Below are positions 17,601 through 26,075 of a stretch of 64,000 bases of DNA, piece by piece (position 1 is the first letter of the stretch; each line of letters starts with the position of its first letter). The position numbers were made by a program, and so were the translations under genes. The stretch lies in contig JAAEYY010000004.1 of NCBI GenBank assembly GCA_018223105.1, positions 48,939-112,938 on the forward strand, given 5' to 3'. A model generated the notes under the pieces. That model was not told where the DNA came from and did not search any database. It was given only the letters and a program-made list of their open reading frames with translations. Source of the DNA: a bacterium (GTDB taxonomy: Bacteria > Bacteroidota > Bacteroidia > NS11-12g > UBA9320).

Positions 17601-17822
17601 GTGGATGATCAGCTTGCTCAGGCAGGAGTAGATTTATCAGAAATGATCCAGCGGCTGTTGATCCGAGACTGGAAACGCAACGATGATATTCAGAAGCAAA
17701 TGAAGAACGACATTGAAGACTATCTTCTGGATCATCGGAAAGATTACGGTGTTGAATTGAGCTTCACACAGTTGGACATCATATTGGATGAAGTAATGAA
17801 AGTGGCAAGAAACGTATTCTAA
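14691..17822 (+). CDS. hsdR: Type I restriction endonuclease subunit R
   Basis: About 1043 residues from the ATG at 14691; a GTG at 14679 is in frame but would overlap the previous stop, and the ATG matches the relic's start. The N-terminal nuclease core has D148 (RPDLVLF) and E162/K164 (AVIENKRR). The SF2 translocase motor has Walker A TQGSGKS (about 316-322), a DEAD-box-like VDESHRSQYG, GFTGTP, and QAIARANR for motif VI. The long C-terminal helical region binds HsdM/HsdS. All three hsd subunits are present and look intact, so the system should restrict and modify. Its distance from hsdS (5 kb of inserted cargo) is unusual. Confidence 0.97.
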   Translation: MAEYTEQIDSQGPALNLLQKLGWKYISPEETIRERGGIKSNVILEGILEQQLHTINSFEYKGSEYDFSKGSIHDAIYAIKNVPDEGLVKTSEKIFDLINLGKSFEEYVQGDKKSFTIKYIDWENFENNVFHIADEFEVEGVNETRRPDLVLFVNGIPFAVIENKRRDKNASLEESISQFIRNQKKEEGIPKLFHFTHLLLAVQPNEVKYGTTDTPAKFWSYWKEQTSVEVEVQHIIQSEQNGQTAEDRLPTEQDRILYCLCRPERVMELTYKFTVFDAGVKKIARYQQYFAVNNAVARVQEFDEDGKRKGGVIWHTQGSGKSLTMVMLAKSVILNERIPNARIMVVTDRVELDKQIFRTFRHCGKEPVRAKSGNHLIDVVQESSTEIVTTIIDKFESALKRKDFRNKSENIFVLVDESHRSQYGKNHALMKKALPRACYIGFTGTPLMRAEKNTANKFGGYIDKYTIDQAVQDGAVLPLIYEGRSAKLSVNQEQIDRGFDRLSEPLTEYQTKDLKKKFSSIKEIYKSQQVIEEIAYDISEHYCRNWKGTKFKALLAVPLKDTALKYQKYFEKQTNPRLQIDTAVVISSSDTRVDHEDVEEEVTSEVQQYFKKINARYGSVESYEETIINKFKDSDDEVEILIVVGKLLTGFDAPRCNTLYIAKPLKEHNLLQAIARANRLYEGKDFGYIVDYVGILGDLDKALTQYSALQEFEEGDIEGAIIKVDEEIRKIPQYHSDLWDVFKGVNNKKDVEEMERFLAPKDVRDHFRERLIAFAKALQSGMASDTYYQMYSDERQKTFLKDFKFFQSLKTSVQLRYSEKIDYKEYEGRVRKLLDTQIGAEGVEQTTEPINIFNEEMFKKEVERMTGSTASKADAIAYRMKKVITEKMDEDPVFYKKFGALIDEAIRAFIEKRISEAEYLKQMLQARKDLLEGRFGDVPNQLQRNPEARAFYGIVKEVLSRETPLAELTNVDDQLAQAGVDLSEMIQRLLIRDWKRNDDIQKQMKNDIEDYLLDHRKDYGVELSFTQLDIILDEVMKVARNVF

Positions 17823-18529
17823 TGGCAAGAAACATTTCATATGGAACCACAAACATTACCTATAAGGTTGAATACAGAGATCGAAAGACCCTTGCCATTG
17901 AAGTGCATCCGGACAGCTCGGTCAGAGTAATTGCGCCAGCAGGTGCTACTCCAGAACAGATCCAGGCCAAAGTAGAGAAACGCGCACCATGGATAGCAAA
18001 ACAACAACGCCACTTTGACTCCAAAGAAAGAAGTGCCAACCAACCGGAGTGGATTAGTGGAGAGAACATGTTTTATCTAGGAAGACAATACCGTTTGAAA
18101 GTTGAAGCCGGTTCACCCAATGTAAAAATGGCTGGCAAGTATCTACGGGTCTCAGTACCGGATAAAAAGAACACTTCGCAAATTGAAGCATTGGTCAATG
18201 CCTGGTATTTGCAGCATGCCCGAATAAAAATGGAGGAACGCATTGAGAAGTTTCAATACATGTTGAATCGTGAAGGTTTAGAAGTAAACTCCCTCATCAT
18301 CCGAAAACTGAACAAGCGCTGGGGAAGCTGTACACCAAGACGGAACATTGTGATCAACTCAGACCTGATCAAAGCTCCGGTTCACTGCATTGATTATGTG
18401 ATCATCCATGAGTTGTGTCATTTAAAGTATCGACACCATGGTCCCGTATTTTGGAATTTGTTGAATAAATACTGTCCCGATTGGCCAAAGTTGAAAGAAA
18501 AGTTAGAGAAGGGGGAGTGGGTGAATTGA
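17822..18529 (+). CDS. YgjP-like (DUF45) zinc metallopeptidase
   Basis: A 235-residue protein with the zinc-binding HExxH as HELCH, followed by LKYRHHGPVFWNLL with the third ligand region. RWGSC (LNKRWGSCTPRRNIVINSDL) and the N-terminal VRVIAPAGATPEQI are characteristic of the YgjP/DUF45 family. The ATG overlaps the hsdR stop by 1 bp, so it is the last gene of the operon. DUF45 proteins are a common type I R-M neighbour. The target is unknown; control of restriction by proteolysis is a reasonable guess but not shown. Confidence 0.9.
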   Translation: MARNISYGTTNITYKVEYRDRKTLAIEVHPDSSVRVIAPAGATPEQIQAKVEKRAPWIAKQQRHFDSKERSANQPEWISGENMFYLGRQYRLKVEAGSPNVKMAGKYLRVSVPDKKNTSQIEALVNAWYLQHARIKMEERIEKFQYMLNREGLEVNSLIIRKLNKRWGSCTPRRNIVINSDLIKAPVHCIDYVIIHELCHLKYRHHGPVFWNLLNKYCPDWPKLKEKLEKGEWVN

Positions 18530-18584
18530 AAGCTTATTTGGTAATGACTGACTATTTCTAACAAATCAAACTAAAAGGAGAGAA

Positions 18585-18602
18585 GTCCATTAAAAAATGG
18601 AC
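18585..18602. other. Short hairpin between the R-M operon and the helicase gene
   Basis: GTCCATT and AATGGAC form a perfect 7-bp stem around AAAA. No T-run follows on the plus strand, so it is a weak terminator candidate. It could instead be an operator for the helicase gene, whose -7 box lies 8 bp downstream. Confidence 0.35.
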
Positions 18603-18610
18603 AAAAGGTA

Positions 18611-18618
18611 TATTTTTG
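18611..18618 (+). promoter_or_regulatory. -7 box of the UvrD-like helicase gene
   Basis: TATTTTTG fits TAnnTTTG and lies 21 bp upstream of the ATG at 18640. No clear -33 element is visible. Confidence 0.45.
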
Positions 18619-18639
18619 AGCAGCTGACATTTATTAATT

Positions 18640-20331
18640 ATGGAATTAGCCCCCACTAAAGAACAGAGTAGAGTCTACGACTTTGTTAAATATGAGTCAG
18701 GACACGGGATTATTGACGCAGTTGCTGGTTCAGGTAAGACTACTACCATCATTGAAAGCATGCGCCACATAAAACCAGATGTAAAAGTTCTGTTTTGCGC
18801 CTTCAACAAAAGTATCCAAAGAGAGATTGCTAAACGAGTAGAAAAAATAGGGAGTAGAAATGTGAGTGTAAAAACAATGCATTCATTAGGTCTGGCTTTA
18901 TTCAACTTACAATCCAGAGTTCGGCATAATCACAATGATAGAAAGTATTCTCAAATTTTTGATCGTATTGTAAAAAATTCAAATTCAACAATTTACAATG
19001 GTTTTCAGCAGCTACTAAACATCAGAAACGTTGACCCTACGTCCCAAGAGCCAAGCGCCAAAGAATACATAAAATTGCTTGCCAATGAATATAGATTTAA
19101 CATTCTAGATATTACTGATAAATATCGGTTAACGCTATGCGGCCCAAATTTAGAAGACTTTGAAAGTCTAATATTGCATTTTAATATCTTCAATGATGTT
19201 GCGCGTGAAAGGCAAGGTTTTAAACAAGAATTAGAACTGTATCATAGATGTATATTGGAGATTCTTGATTTGGGTAATACGGCTGCAATCACAAAACGAG
19301 AAATCGATTTTGTTGACATGATTTACCAAGCAGATCAGCTGAGAATTATTCCAGAAAGAAAGTTTGACATGGTTTTCATCGACGAATGTCAGGATCTTTC
19401 AAAGGCGCAGTTCAAGATTGCATTGAAATATGTAAAACAAAACGGTAGAATCCTGGCTGTTGGAGATCCGTCTCAATCTATTTACGGATTTGCTGGGGCT
19501 GATATTTCATCATTTGACAACATTAGAAATAAGCTTCCTAATGTGACCAATCTTAAATTATCCTATTGTTTTAGATGTCCAAATACTGTTATTGATCTCG
19601 CAAAAAACTACCGTGATGATATCACACCGTTCAAGGATAAGGCTGGTGAAGTTTCGCGAATAAGCTATGATGAATTTTATGACAAGGTAAAGCCAAATGA
19701 TATGGTTTTATGCCGAACTAAAGCTCCAATCCTAAAAGCAATTTTCCGGTTCATTGAATTATCAGTGCCAATTGATGTACATCAGGATGACTTAAACCTA
19801 TTGATTTCTGAGTTGAAAAAGCTATTTAAAAAGGAAGAGCTTGAAATAACTGAGCTTAATAATCCTTTATTCTGGGATGATGTAAGATCACGAAACATAT
19901 ATTTCATAGAAAAAGATGCAGAAAGAATCATTGATGAAACAATTAAATCAAGTTTTATAAGTGAAGAACTAGAGCTTCTTGAAGTGAAAATTAAGTTTAT
20001 AAAAGATATTTCATTTTCGATCGAGCAGTGGAAAGACCTAAAAGACCTTCTTGAGAATATTTTCAATTTGTTTCAAAGTGAAACGGATGCCGTTAAACTT
20101 TCAACTATTCATAAAGCCAAGGGTCTTGAGAATAATACAGTTTTTATTCTCAACTATGATAAGTTACCGTTATACAGGCCTGATCAAACCGATTGGGAAG
20201 AAGTTCAAGAAAAAAACTTAAAATATGTGGCTATTACCAGAAGTAAGAAAGACTTGATTCTTGTTGATTCTCCAGAGGCAGAAAACAGAGCTAATATATC
20301 CCTATTTGAAGCTCTTGAGAATGACTTATAA
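18640..20331 (+). CDS. UvrD/Rep-like superfamily 1 helicase
   Basis: A 563-residue helicase. Motif I is AVAGSGKTT (27-35), motif Ia is in LFCAFNKSIQ, motif II is FIDECQD (246-252), motif III is GDPSQSIYGFAGA (275-287), motif IV is in LSYCFRCP, motif V is STIHKAKGLEN and motif VI is YVAITRSKKDL. It is smaller than UvrD or Rep, lacking large 1B/2B insertions and any nuclease domain. It should move along single-stranded DNA using ATP. It has its own likely promoter and no tightly linked partner, standing between the type I operon and the McrBC group. A defence role follows only from position. Confidence 0.92.
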   Translation: MELAPTKEQSRVYDFVKYESGHGIIDAVAGSGKTTTIIESMRHIKPDVKVLFCAFNKSIQREIAKRVEKIGSRNVSVKTMHSLGLALFNLQSRVRHNHNDRKYSQIFDRIVKNSNSTIYNGFQQLLNIRNVDPTSQEPSAKEYIKLLANEYRFNILDITDKYRLTLCGPNLEDFESLILHFNIFNDVARERQGFKQELELYHRCILEILDLGNTAAITKREIDFVDMIYQADQLRIIPERKFDMVFIDECQDLSKAQFKIALKYVKQNGRILAVGDPSQSIYGFAGADISSFDNIRNKLPNVTNLKLSYCFRCPNTVIDLAKNYRDDITPFKDKAGEVSRISYDEFYDKVKPNDMVLCRTKAPILKAIFRFIELSVPIDVHQDDLNLLISELKKLFKKEELEITELNNPLFWDDVRSRNIYFIEKDAERIIDETIKSSFISEELELLEVKIKFIKDISFSIEQWKDLKDLLENIFNLFQSETDAVKLSTIHKAKGLENNTVFILNYDKLPLYRPDQTDWEEVQEKNLKYVAITRSKKDLILVDSPEAENRANISLFEALENDL

Positions 20332-20393
20332 ACCATAATACTGTTTAGAAAATGACGACCTCCATTATAATCTAATTTTATGCTCTCCTAAAT

Positions 20394-20792
20394 ATGTCAT
20401 TCACACCAGAGAAGATTACACGAAATAATATACTAGCAGCTGTCAGAAAAATTGAGCGAGAGAAGCACGAAATAAAGCCATCAACGCGCTGGCATGTAAT
20501 GATCAATGGCAACCCTTACCCTCCAAAGGAGATTATGAGATATGCTCATGAAGACATGAACGGAAAGCACCTTTGGCACTATGGGGGAGGAGATCAAACC
20601 AATAAATGGTTGGAAAAACTTGGATTTATGGTGGTAGGTAAAAACGATGGGTTTGACCCAATTAAAGACATGATTCTTTCCTACAAGAATCACATCAAAC
20701 AAACCAAGCTTCACGATGAACTTTACAAGTGGGAGCTTATTGATAAATATAGATGGAGACCCAATACGGAAGCGATAGCATTCTATAGTTAG
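20394..20792 (+). CDS. Truncated McrB-like protein: alternative ScoMcrA-like head only
   Basis: A 132-residue product. Residues 5-80 resemble the ScoMcrA-type N-terminal head domain (WHVMINGNPYPPKEIMRYA, LEKLGFMVV). From residue 92 it becomes nearly identical to McrB at 22069 (DMILSYKNHIKQ, then TKLHDELYKWELIDK), then stops at FYS where McrB continues with FYEEIRS. It is a 5' fragment of a second mcrB with a different head. It may be a silent remnant or a free-standing head domain. The CoiA-like gene starts 14 bp later. Confidence 0.6.
   Translation: MSFTPEKITRNNILAAVRKIEREKHEIKPSTRWHVMINGNPYPPKEIMRYAHEDMNGKHLWHYGGGDQTNKWLEKLGFMVVGKNDGFDPIKDMILSYKNHIKQTKLHDELYKWELIDKYRWRPNTEAIAFYS
20667..20744 (+). 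repeat. Direct repeat copy 1 (truncated mcrB)
   Basis: About 78 bp match 22351-22428 with only a handful of mismatches, mostly third-position, including a 35-bp exact run. Both copies are in the same reading frame relative to their genes. The CoiA-like gene lies between them. Confidence 0.85.
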
Positions 20793-20806
20793 ATTATTTT
20801 ATAGCT

Positions 20807-21913
20807 ATGCCCACAGTAAAGATTCAATTTGCATATGATTCTAAGAAAAACTTGATCAATATTGATCAAGTCATAAAATCCACTAAGGCTAAATATACTT
20901 GTCCAAATTGTCAAGGAGAATTGATTGCGAGGAAAGGAAAGATAAAAATTCATCACTTTGCACACAAAAGTGATAGCAATTGTAGCTTTGAATCATACCT
21001 TCACAAGATATCAAAGACACTTTTTTATTTACATTATAAAAATCTCGTAGATTCAAATGGAACTTTACTGTATGAATATTGGTTAAGAAGGAAGTGTTCT
21101 GGATGTCGAGAATCGACTCAAATTGATATTGCTTGCAGTTTGCCAGCGATAAAGCAAACAGTTGATTTAGTGAAATATTTTCCAAAAGTCTATTTAGAAA
21201 AGTCCTTTCAAGAATATAAACCGGATATTTTATTAGTAAGTGAGGATGGGGAGAAGGCCTTATTTATTGAAATTGCAGTAACCCATAATTGTGATCAAAA
21301 AAAGATTGATTCTAAGATCCCAATAATAGAATTTCAGTTGGAGCAAGAAGCAGATATTGTTGATATTCTTAGGCCAAAAATTGAGATTGGAATGAAAAAT
21401 TGTAGAAGGTACAATTTTAAATCGACCCAGATTTTAAGAAAATACTTCTCGCCTCGGCAATGTAAGCAAGAGTTTAATTTTAATTTTTTAAACGCTTCAG
21501 GTGAATCACGTTGGGGACTTTGTAGTATGAAGACAATACAAAGAATTATTAATAGATCTAAAGATTGTTTCTATGAAATACTTGAACCATTTGATTATCA
21601 AAAGCATGAGGAGGAGTTTTACAATGACTATCAGTATAAATACTATAAGTATACCGCTTTTATGTTCGACCTGCATCAGTTCAAAGAATTAAATATAAGA
21701 AACTGTTATTTATGTCGTTTTCAAACGGAGTATCACCACTTTTATCGTGGTAGAAATGCGCCACAACAAATTCCTTATTGTAAAAAGTTTAAAAAAACAA
21801 TTGAATCCGAAAATCAAGCGGAGACTTGCAAAAGCTTTTGGAAACTTCAAAAAGGAAAGCCAAGAAACAATGAAAACCTTCATTTGGATGGATGCCTTTT
21901 TAGAAACTTCTAA
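20807..21913 (+). CDS. CoiA-like nuclease-fold protein
   Basis: A 368-residue protein. The N-terminus has the CoiA-like zinc-ribbon and beta signature YTCPNCQGELIARKG followed by IHHFAHKSDSNC. A second CxxC (RKCSGCRE) follows. The nuclease-like core is YKPDILLVSEDG with ALFIEIAVTHNCD, i.e. D then ExxV in place of ExK, then IPIIEFQLE. The C-terminal third is cysteine-rich (CYLC, CKSF) and unrecognised. CoiA itself acts in competence, but many CoiA-like proteins sit in restriction islands. Here it is bracketed by an mcrB fragment and an intact mcrB, so a role alongside McrBC is possible. Confidence 0.75.
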   Translation: MPTVKIQFAYDSKKNLINIDQVIKSTKAKYTCPNCQGELIARKGKIKIHHFAHKSDSNCSFESYLHKISKTLFYLHYKNLVDSNGTLLYEYWLRRKCSGCRESTQIDIACSLPAIKQTVDLVKYFPKVYLEKSFQEYKPDILLVSEDGEKALFIEIAVTHNCDQKKIDSKIPIIEFQLEQEADIVDILRPKIEIGMKNCRRYNFKSTQILRKYFSPRQCKQEFNFNFLNASGESRWGLCSMKTIQRIINRSKDCFYEILEPFDYQKHEEEFYNDYQYKYYKYTAFMFDLHQFKELNIRNCYLCRFQTEYHHFYRGRNAPQQIPYCKKFKKTIESENQAETCKSFWKLQKGKPRNNENLHLDGCLFRNF

Positions 21914-22051
21914 CATTAGTACAAATTACTTTTAACCGTCTCATTTACATTTCTTTTAATCAAATGAAATGCATAATAGTTTAGCCATCAACTTAATTCT
22001 ACCTTGTTTAATGATTTAACTGTGTCAAAACCGATTAGCACTACATTTCCC

Positions 22052-22059
22052 TATTTTTG
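22052..22059 (+). promoter_or_regulatory. -7 box of mcrB; decides the start codon
   Basis: TATTTTTG fits TAnnTTTG. A transcript starting about 6-7 bp downstream would begin close to 22066, so the in-frame TTG at 22057 would be untranscribed and the ATG at 22069 is preferred, giving a very short leader. Confidence 0.6.
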
Positions 22060-22068
22060 ACCAACCTT

Positions 22069-24828
22069 ATGATACCCCAAAACATAAATAAGCAACATGT
22101 ACTAAGTGCTTTAGGAGAAATTGATAAAGAAGGAGTTCCCAAAGGACGGCATTCCTCCACTTATGACTTACTATACAACGGCAAAAGATACCCGCCAAAA
22201 GCAGTTATTTCAATTGCTAATAGATACGCTAACGGCACGGAATTAGATTCCTCTGAGTTTCAAGGGGGCGATGGTACTCCGGCGTTTAATTTACTGGAAG
22301 GTTTAGGTTATAAAATTGTATCCAAAATGAAATCAGCTGACCCCATATCAGACATGATTCTCTCCTACAAGAATCACATCAAACAAACCAAGCTTCACGA
22401 CGAACTCTATAAGTGGGAGCTTATTGACAAACATAAAGGGAGGCCAAATACAGAGGCTATAGATTTTTACGAAGAGATAAGGAGCATCGACTTTAGTAAT
22501 TTGATCTATGCAATGGCTAATACTGTGATCCGGCAGTTGGCTAAAGAAAAACCGGAAGAACTTAGAACGGAGTTTAAAGCTTTATATGATGAATCAATAG
22601 AACTTGGTGATAGAGTTAGACGCTTTAAGCAAGAAACATTGAAACTTTTTAGGGCCTTAGGTGAAAAGCATGGACATCACCAGGATGAGCGATCTATGGC
22701 AACTTACTTGTGCTATAAAAATCCGTATAAGTACCCTTTGTATAAAGCGTCATATTATAAGAAGTATTGTAACTTAATTGGCGAGCCAATAGCCAAAACC
22801 AATGATCGCTATGTTCATTATACAAGGCTCATTAAAGAGCTAATATCAGATTACATTGAGAAAGACCAAGAGCTTCTAGAAATGGTGAATTCTTATGTGC
22901 CTTTTAGAACTCGTGACTCTAAACAAATCATAGCCCAAGATATTATATTTCAGATGCTAGAACAAGGGCGCGGTCTTGAACAGGAAGAGGACTCATATAT
23001 AGAAGAAGATGTGCAATATTGGCTTTATTCTCCGGGAGAAGCTGCTAGTATGTGGGAGGAGTTCTATGAACTAGGTATTATGGGTTTAGGCTGGGACCAG
23101 CTTGGGGATTTAAATCAGTATTCAAATAAGGAAGAAAAAGTGAAAAGGCTTCAAGAGCTAGAAAATACTACAAGTTCAAAGAAGAATGATGCCACTGCAA
23201 ATGATGAATTTAAGAATAAGATTCAGATTGGTGATATTGTGATTGCCAAGTTTGGAAGGTCTGCACTCCTAGGGTATGGAGTTGTGAAATCAGACTATTT
23301 TTATGATGAGAGTCGAGAGTCATATCAAAAATGCAGAAAAGTAGATTGGATTAAAAAAGGGCGGTGGGAAACTGACCATTATTTGTCGCTTAAAACGTTG
23401 ACCGATATTACTCCTTATTCAGGCTATGATGAAGACTACAGTAAATACTACGAAGAACTTATGGCATTAATGTCTGATAATAAAGATCAACCAAAATCAA
23501 AAAGTACTAAACCAGTGAATAAGATACTATTCGGCCCTCCCGGTACAGGTAAGACCTATGAATTGAAGAAAAATTACTTCCATCGATATACTACTCAGGA
23601 GTCGAGCCTTACTAAGGAAGAGTTTGAAAAGAATATTATAAAGGATTTAACCTGGTGGCAAGTAATCGCTTTAGTATTAAAAGACAAACCATTTATCTCA
23701 GTTTCAGACATAGCTGATCATGAATGGATATTGCATAAAACTGCATTAACTTCAAATAATACGGTTAGAGCAACTTTATGGGGTCAGCTACAATCGCATG
23801 CATTAGAAGATTCTGAAAATGTTAAATACAAGGATAAACGGCCACCTTATGTTTTTGAGAAACAATCTGATTCTAAGTGGGCAGTAATTTTTGATGTAAT
23901 AAACGAATTTGCTCCAGAACTAAATCACATTTATTCATCACTTAAAAAATTCAATCAGAATCCAGATAAAGAAGTCAAACGCTACCGTTTCACCACTTTC
24001 CACCAATCTTTTACTTACGAAGACTTTATTGAAGGCATAAAACCGGAATTAGGCGAAGAGAATTCAGAGTCCGTGAGTTATTCCATTCAGCCCGGGATAT
24101 TTAAGCAAATATGTACGGAGGCCGAAAATGACCCGGATAACCGCTATGCCATATTTATTGATGAGATCAATAGAGGAAATGTGTCGGCCATCTTTGGTGA
24201 ATTAATTACGCTGATTGAGCAAGACAAACGGAAAGGTATGCCCAATGAAATGAGTGCAACTTTACCTTATTCTAAAAAGCAGTTTACAGTTCCTGCCAAC
24301 CTCGATATTTATGGAACCATGAACACCGCAGATAGAAGTGTAGAAGCATTAGATTCTGCTTTGCGAAGAAGGTTCTCCTTTGAGGAAATGCCTCCGAAAT
24401 ACAATTTACCCGGATTAGATTATGAGATTGCTGATTTTAGCGCCGCTGAAATTCTAAAAACCATCAACAACAGAATAGAGTATTTGCTAGACAAAGATCA
24501 TCTTATAGGTCATTCCTATTTCCTGAAAAAGGATCACGAAATACCGGAACAAACCTTAGTTCAATCCTTCTATAAAAATATCATTCCCTTGCTTCAGGAA
24601 TACTTCTTTGGTGACTTTGGCAAGATTGGGCTAATTCTGGGGCCCGGTTTTGTGCGGAAGAAGGTAAATGGCAACCAAAACCTCTTTGCCGAGTTTGATT
24701 ACGATGCTCGAGAAGACTATGAGAATCGAGAAATCTATGAGTTTATTGATCATCGCGCAGCAGGAGAAAACGATCTTGATTTTGAAGATGCAATTCGCAT
24801 ACTAATGGGAGAGCGTGTCGAAGACTAA
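22069..24828 (+). CDS. mcrB: McrB-type GTPase with ScoMcrA-like head and EVE-like reader domain
   Basis: About 919 residues from the ATG at 22069. Domains in order: a ScoMcrA-type head (about 1-85), a helical segment (about 90-300), an EVE-like modified-base reader (YWLYSPGEAASMWEEFYELG and GLGWDQLGDL, about 315-465), then the AAA+ motor. Walker A is GPPGTGKT (489-496), Walker B is YAIFIDEINRGN (about 693-704), and the McrB signature MNTADRS is at 751-757 with DSALRRRF after it. It powers translocation for the McrC nuclease in cleavage of DNA with modified bases. The stop overlaps the GTG start of mcrC by 14 bp. The head differs from that of the nearby truncated copy. Confidence 0.93.
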   Translation: MIPQNINKQHVLSALGEIDKEGVPKGRHSSTYDLLYNGKRYPPKAVISIANRYANGTELDSSEFQGGDGTPAFNLLEGLGYKIVSKMKSADPISDMILSYKNHIKQTKLHDELYKWELIDKHKGRPNTEAIDFYEEIRSIDFSNLIYAMANTVIRQLAKEKPEELRTEFKALYDESIELGDRVRRFKQETLKLFRALGEKHGHHQDERSMATYLCYKNPYKYPLYKASYYKKYCNLIGEPIAKTNDRYVHYTRLIKELISDYIEKDQELLEMVNSYVPFRTRDSKQIIAQDIIFQMLEQGRGLEQEEDSYIEEDVQYWLYSPGEAASMWEEFYELGIMGLGWDQLGDLNQYSNKEEKVKRLQELENTTSSKKNDATANDEFKNKIQIGDIVIAKFGRSALLGYGVVKSDYFYDESRESYQKCRKVDWIKKGRWETDHYLSLKTLTDITPYSGYDEDYSKYYEELMALMSDNKDQPKSKSTKPVNKILFGPPGTGKTYELKKNYFHRYTTQESSLTKEEFEKNIIKDLTWWQVIALVLKDKPFISVSDIADHEWILHKTALTSNNTVRATLWGQLQSHALEDSENVKYKDKRPPYVFEKQSDSKWAVIFDVINEFAPELNHIYSSLKKFNQNPDKEVKRYRFTTFHQSFTYEDFIEGIKPELGEENSESVSYSIQPGIFKQICTEAENDPDNRYAIFIDEINRGNVSAIFGELITLIEQDKRKGMPNEMSATLPYSKKQFTVPANLDIYGTMNTADRSVEALDSALRRRFSFEEMPPKYNLPGLDYEIADFSAAEILKTINNRIEYLLDKDHLIGHSYFLKKDHEIPEQTLVQSFYKNIIPLLQEYFFGDFGKIGLILGPGFVRKKVNGNQNLFAEFDYDAREDYENREIYEFIDHRAAGENDLDFEDAIRILMGERVED
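22351..22428 (+). repeat. Direct repeat copy 2 (intact mcrB)
   Basis: Partner of 20667-20744, 1684 bp downstream in direct orientation and in matching frame. Beyond this stretch the two copies diverge gradually. Confidence 0.85.
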
Positions 24829-26074
24829 GACCATATCTGTCTTTGAATATGAGAAGCTGAAAAAGGGCCAAGTGGTTGATGGTGTGAAGATCACATCGCC
24901 GATCATTGATGCTTTAGATCGCTTTCTGGGCGAAGGGAATATTCCTTATTACTCACTCATACATAATGGTGTGAAGTTCAATTCTTATGTCGGGGTGCTA
25001 CAAGTAGGGCAATACACCATCAACATCCTGCCAAAAGCAGATAAATACAGTGGTCCGGAGCAGAAAGAGGTTTGGAACAAAATGCTAATCGACATGCTTC
25101 GGTCAGTGGGGTACTTTAAGATTCAGGCCCCGAGTTCCAGCAATTTAAAGCTAAAGCCTAACTCCATACTGGATCTCTATATTCAGTTGTTTCTGGAAGA
25201 GCTGGAATATCTTGTAAGACAAGGTTTAATAAAGCAATACCGCAAGCATGAAGCTAATACTGCTGCATTGAAAGGGAGTCTCATGTTTGCGCAACATCTG
25301 CAAAAGAATCTGGTGCATAAGGAGCGTTTTTTTGTAAGGCATACGATTTATAACAAGAACCATCTCCTTAATTCCATCTTGTTTCAAACCTTAGAATTGA
25401 TTGAAAGCATAACATCGAGAACTGTTTTCTCAAGCACCATTGAGTCGCTGAAACTCCATTTCCCTCATACAGATCGGATCAAAATCTATGAAGGGCTATT
25501 TAATAAAATACCGCGAAGTAGAAAGACTGAACCGTATTCAAAAGCGATTGAGATAGCTAAATTATTGCTACTGAACTATCATCCCGACATCAACAAGGGT
25601 AAAGAAGATGTCTTGGCCTTAATGTTTGATATGAATGTGCTCTGGGAGGAATTTGTCCTGAGCAGTTTAAAGCGAAACCTTGGATCTAGATATAGAGTTC
25701 AGGGTCAGAAAAGCAAGAATTTCTGGAAGCGACATAAAGGTGCAACTACCACACTAAGGCCGGATATATTGATTACGGATAAAGTAAATAGTAAAACCTA
25801 TGTTTTAGACACCAAATGGAAGAACTTAGGGAAGCATAACCCAAATACCAACGACTTGAGACAGATGTTTACCTATATCAAGTATTTCGGCGCAGACAAA
25901 GCCGCCTTAATTTACCCCGGTCCGGCCAATGACCTAGTCCAGGGAACTTATTACCGGGAACATAATGAGGATTTAGACGAGCTGGAATGTGGTTTGATGA
26001 TGGTTGAGTGTAGTTCAAATATTCGAGAGTTTCAGAAAGCAATCACATCCTCAACTCTAAAATATTTGACATAA
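24815..26074 (+). CDS. mcrC: McrC-type endonuclease subunit
   Basis: A 419-residue protein starting at GTG inside the end of mcrB. The N-terminal half is the McrC region that docks on McrB (HNGVKFNSYVGVLQVGQYTINILPKAD). The C-terminal PD-(D/E)XK core is TLRPDILITD, then TYVLDTKWKN, giving D and DxK catalytic residues. NDLRQMFTYIKYFG is the usual following helix. It supplies cleavage for McrBC. The operon ends here; convergent minus-strand genes begin 2 bp downstream. Confidence 0.93.
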   Translation: MSKTKTISVFEYEKLKKGQVVDGVKITSPIIDALDRFLGEGNIPYYSLIHNGVKFNSYVGVLQVGQYTINILPKADKYSGPEQKEVWNKMLIDMLRSVGYFKIQAPSSSNLKLKPNSILDLYIQLFLEELEYLVRQGLIKQYRKHEANTAALKGSLMFAQHLQKNLVHKERFFVRHTIYNKNHLLNSILFQTLELIESITSRTVFSSTIESLKLHFPHTDRIKIYEGLFNKIPRSRKTEPYSKAIEIAKLLLLNYHPDINKGKEDVLALMFDMNVLWEEFVLSSLKRNLGSRYRVQGQKSKNFWKRHKGATTTLRPDILITDKVNSKTYVLDTKWKNLGKHNPNTNDLRQMFTYIKYFGADKAALIYPGPANDLVQGTYYREHNEDLDELECGLMMVECSSNIREFQKAITSSTLKYLT

Positions 26075-26075
26075 T

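Noticed and set aside
18640..20331. Reading the UvrD-like helicase as GajB of a Gabija pair
   Set aside because: No OLD-like GajA nuclease gene is adjacent; the neighbours are a metallopeptidase gene and an mcrB fragment.
22057..22068. TTG start for McrB at 22057
   Set aside because: It overlaps the -7 box TATTTTTG (22052-22059), so it would lie upstream of or at the transcription start; ATG 22069 is preferred.
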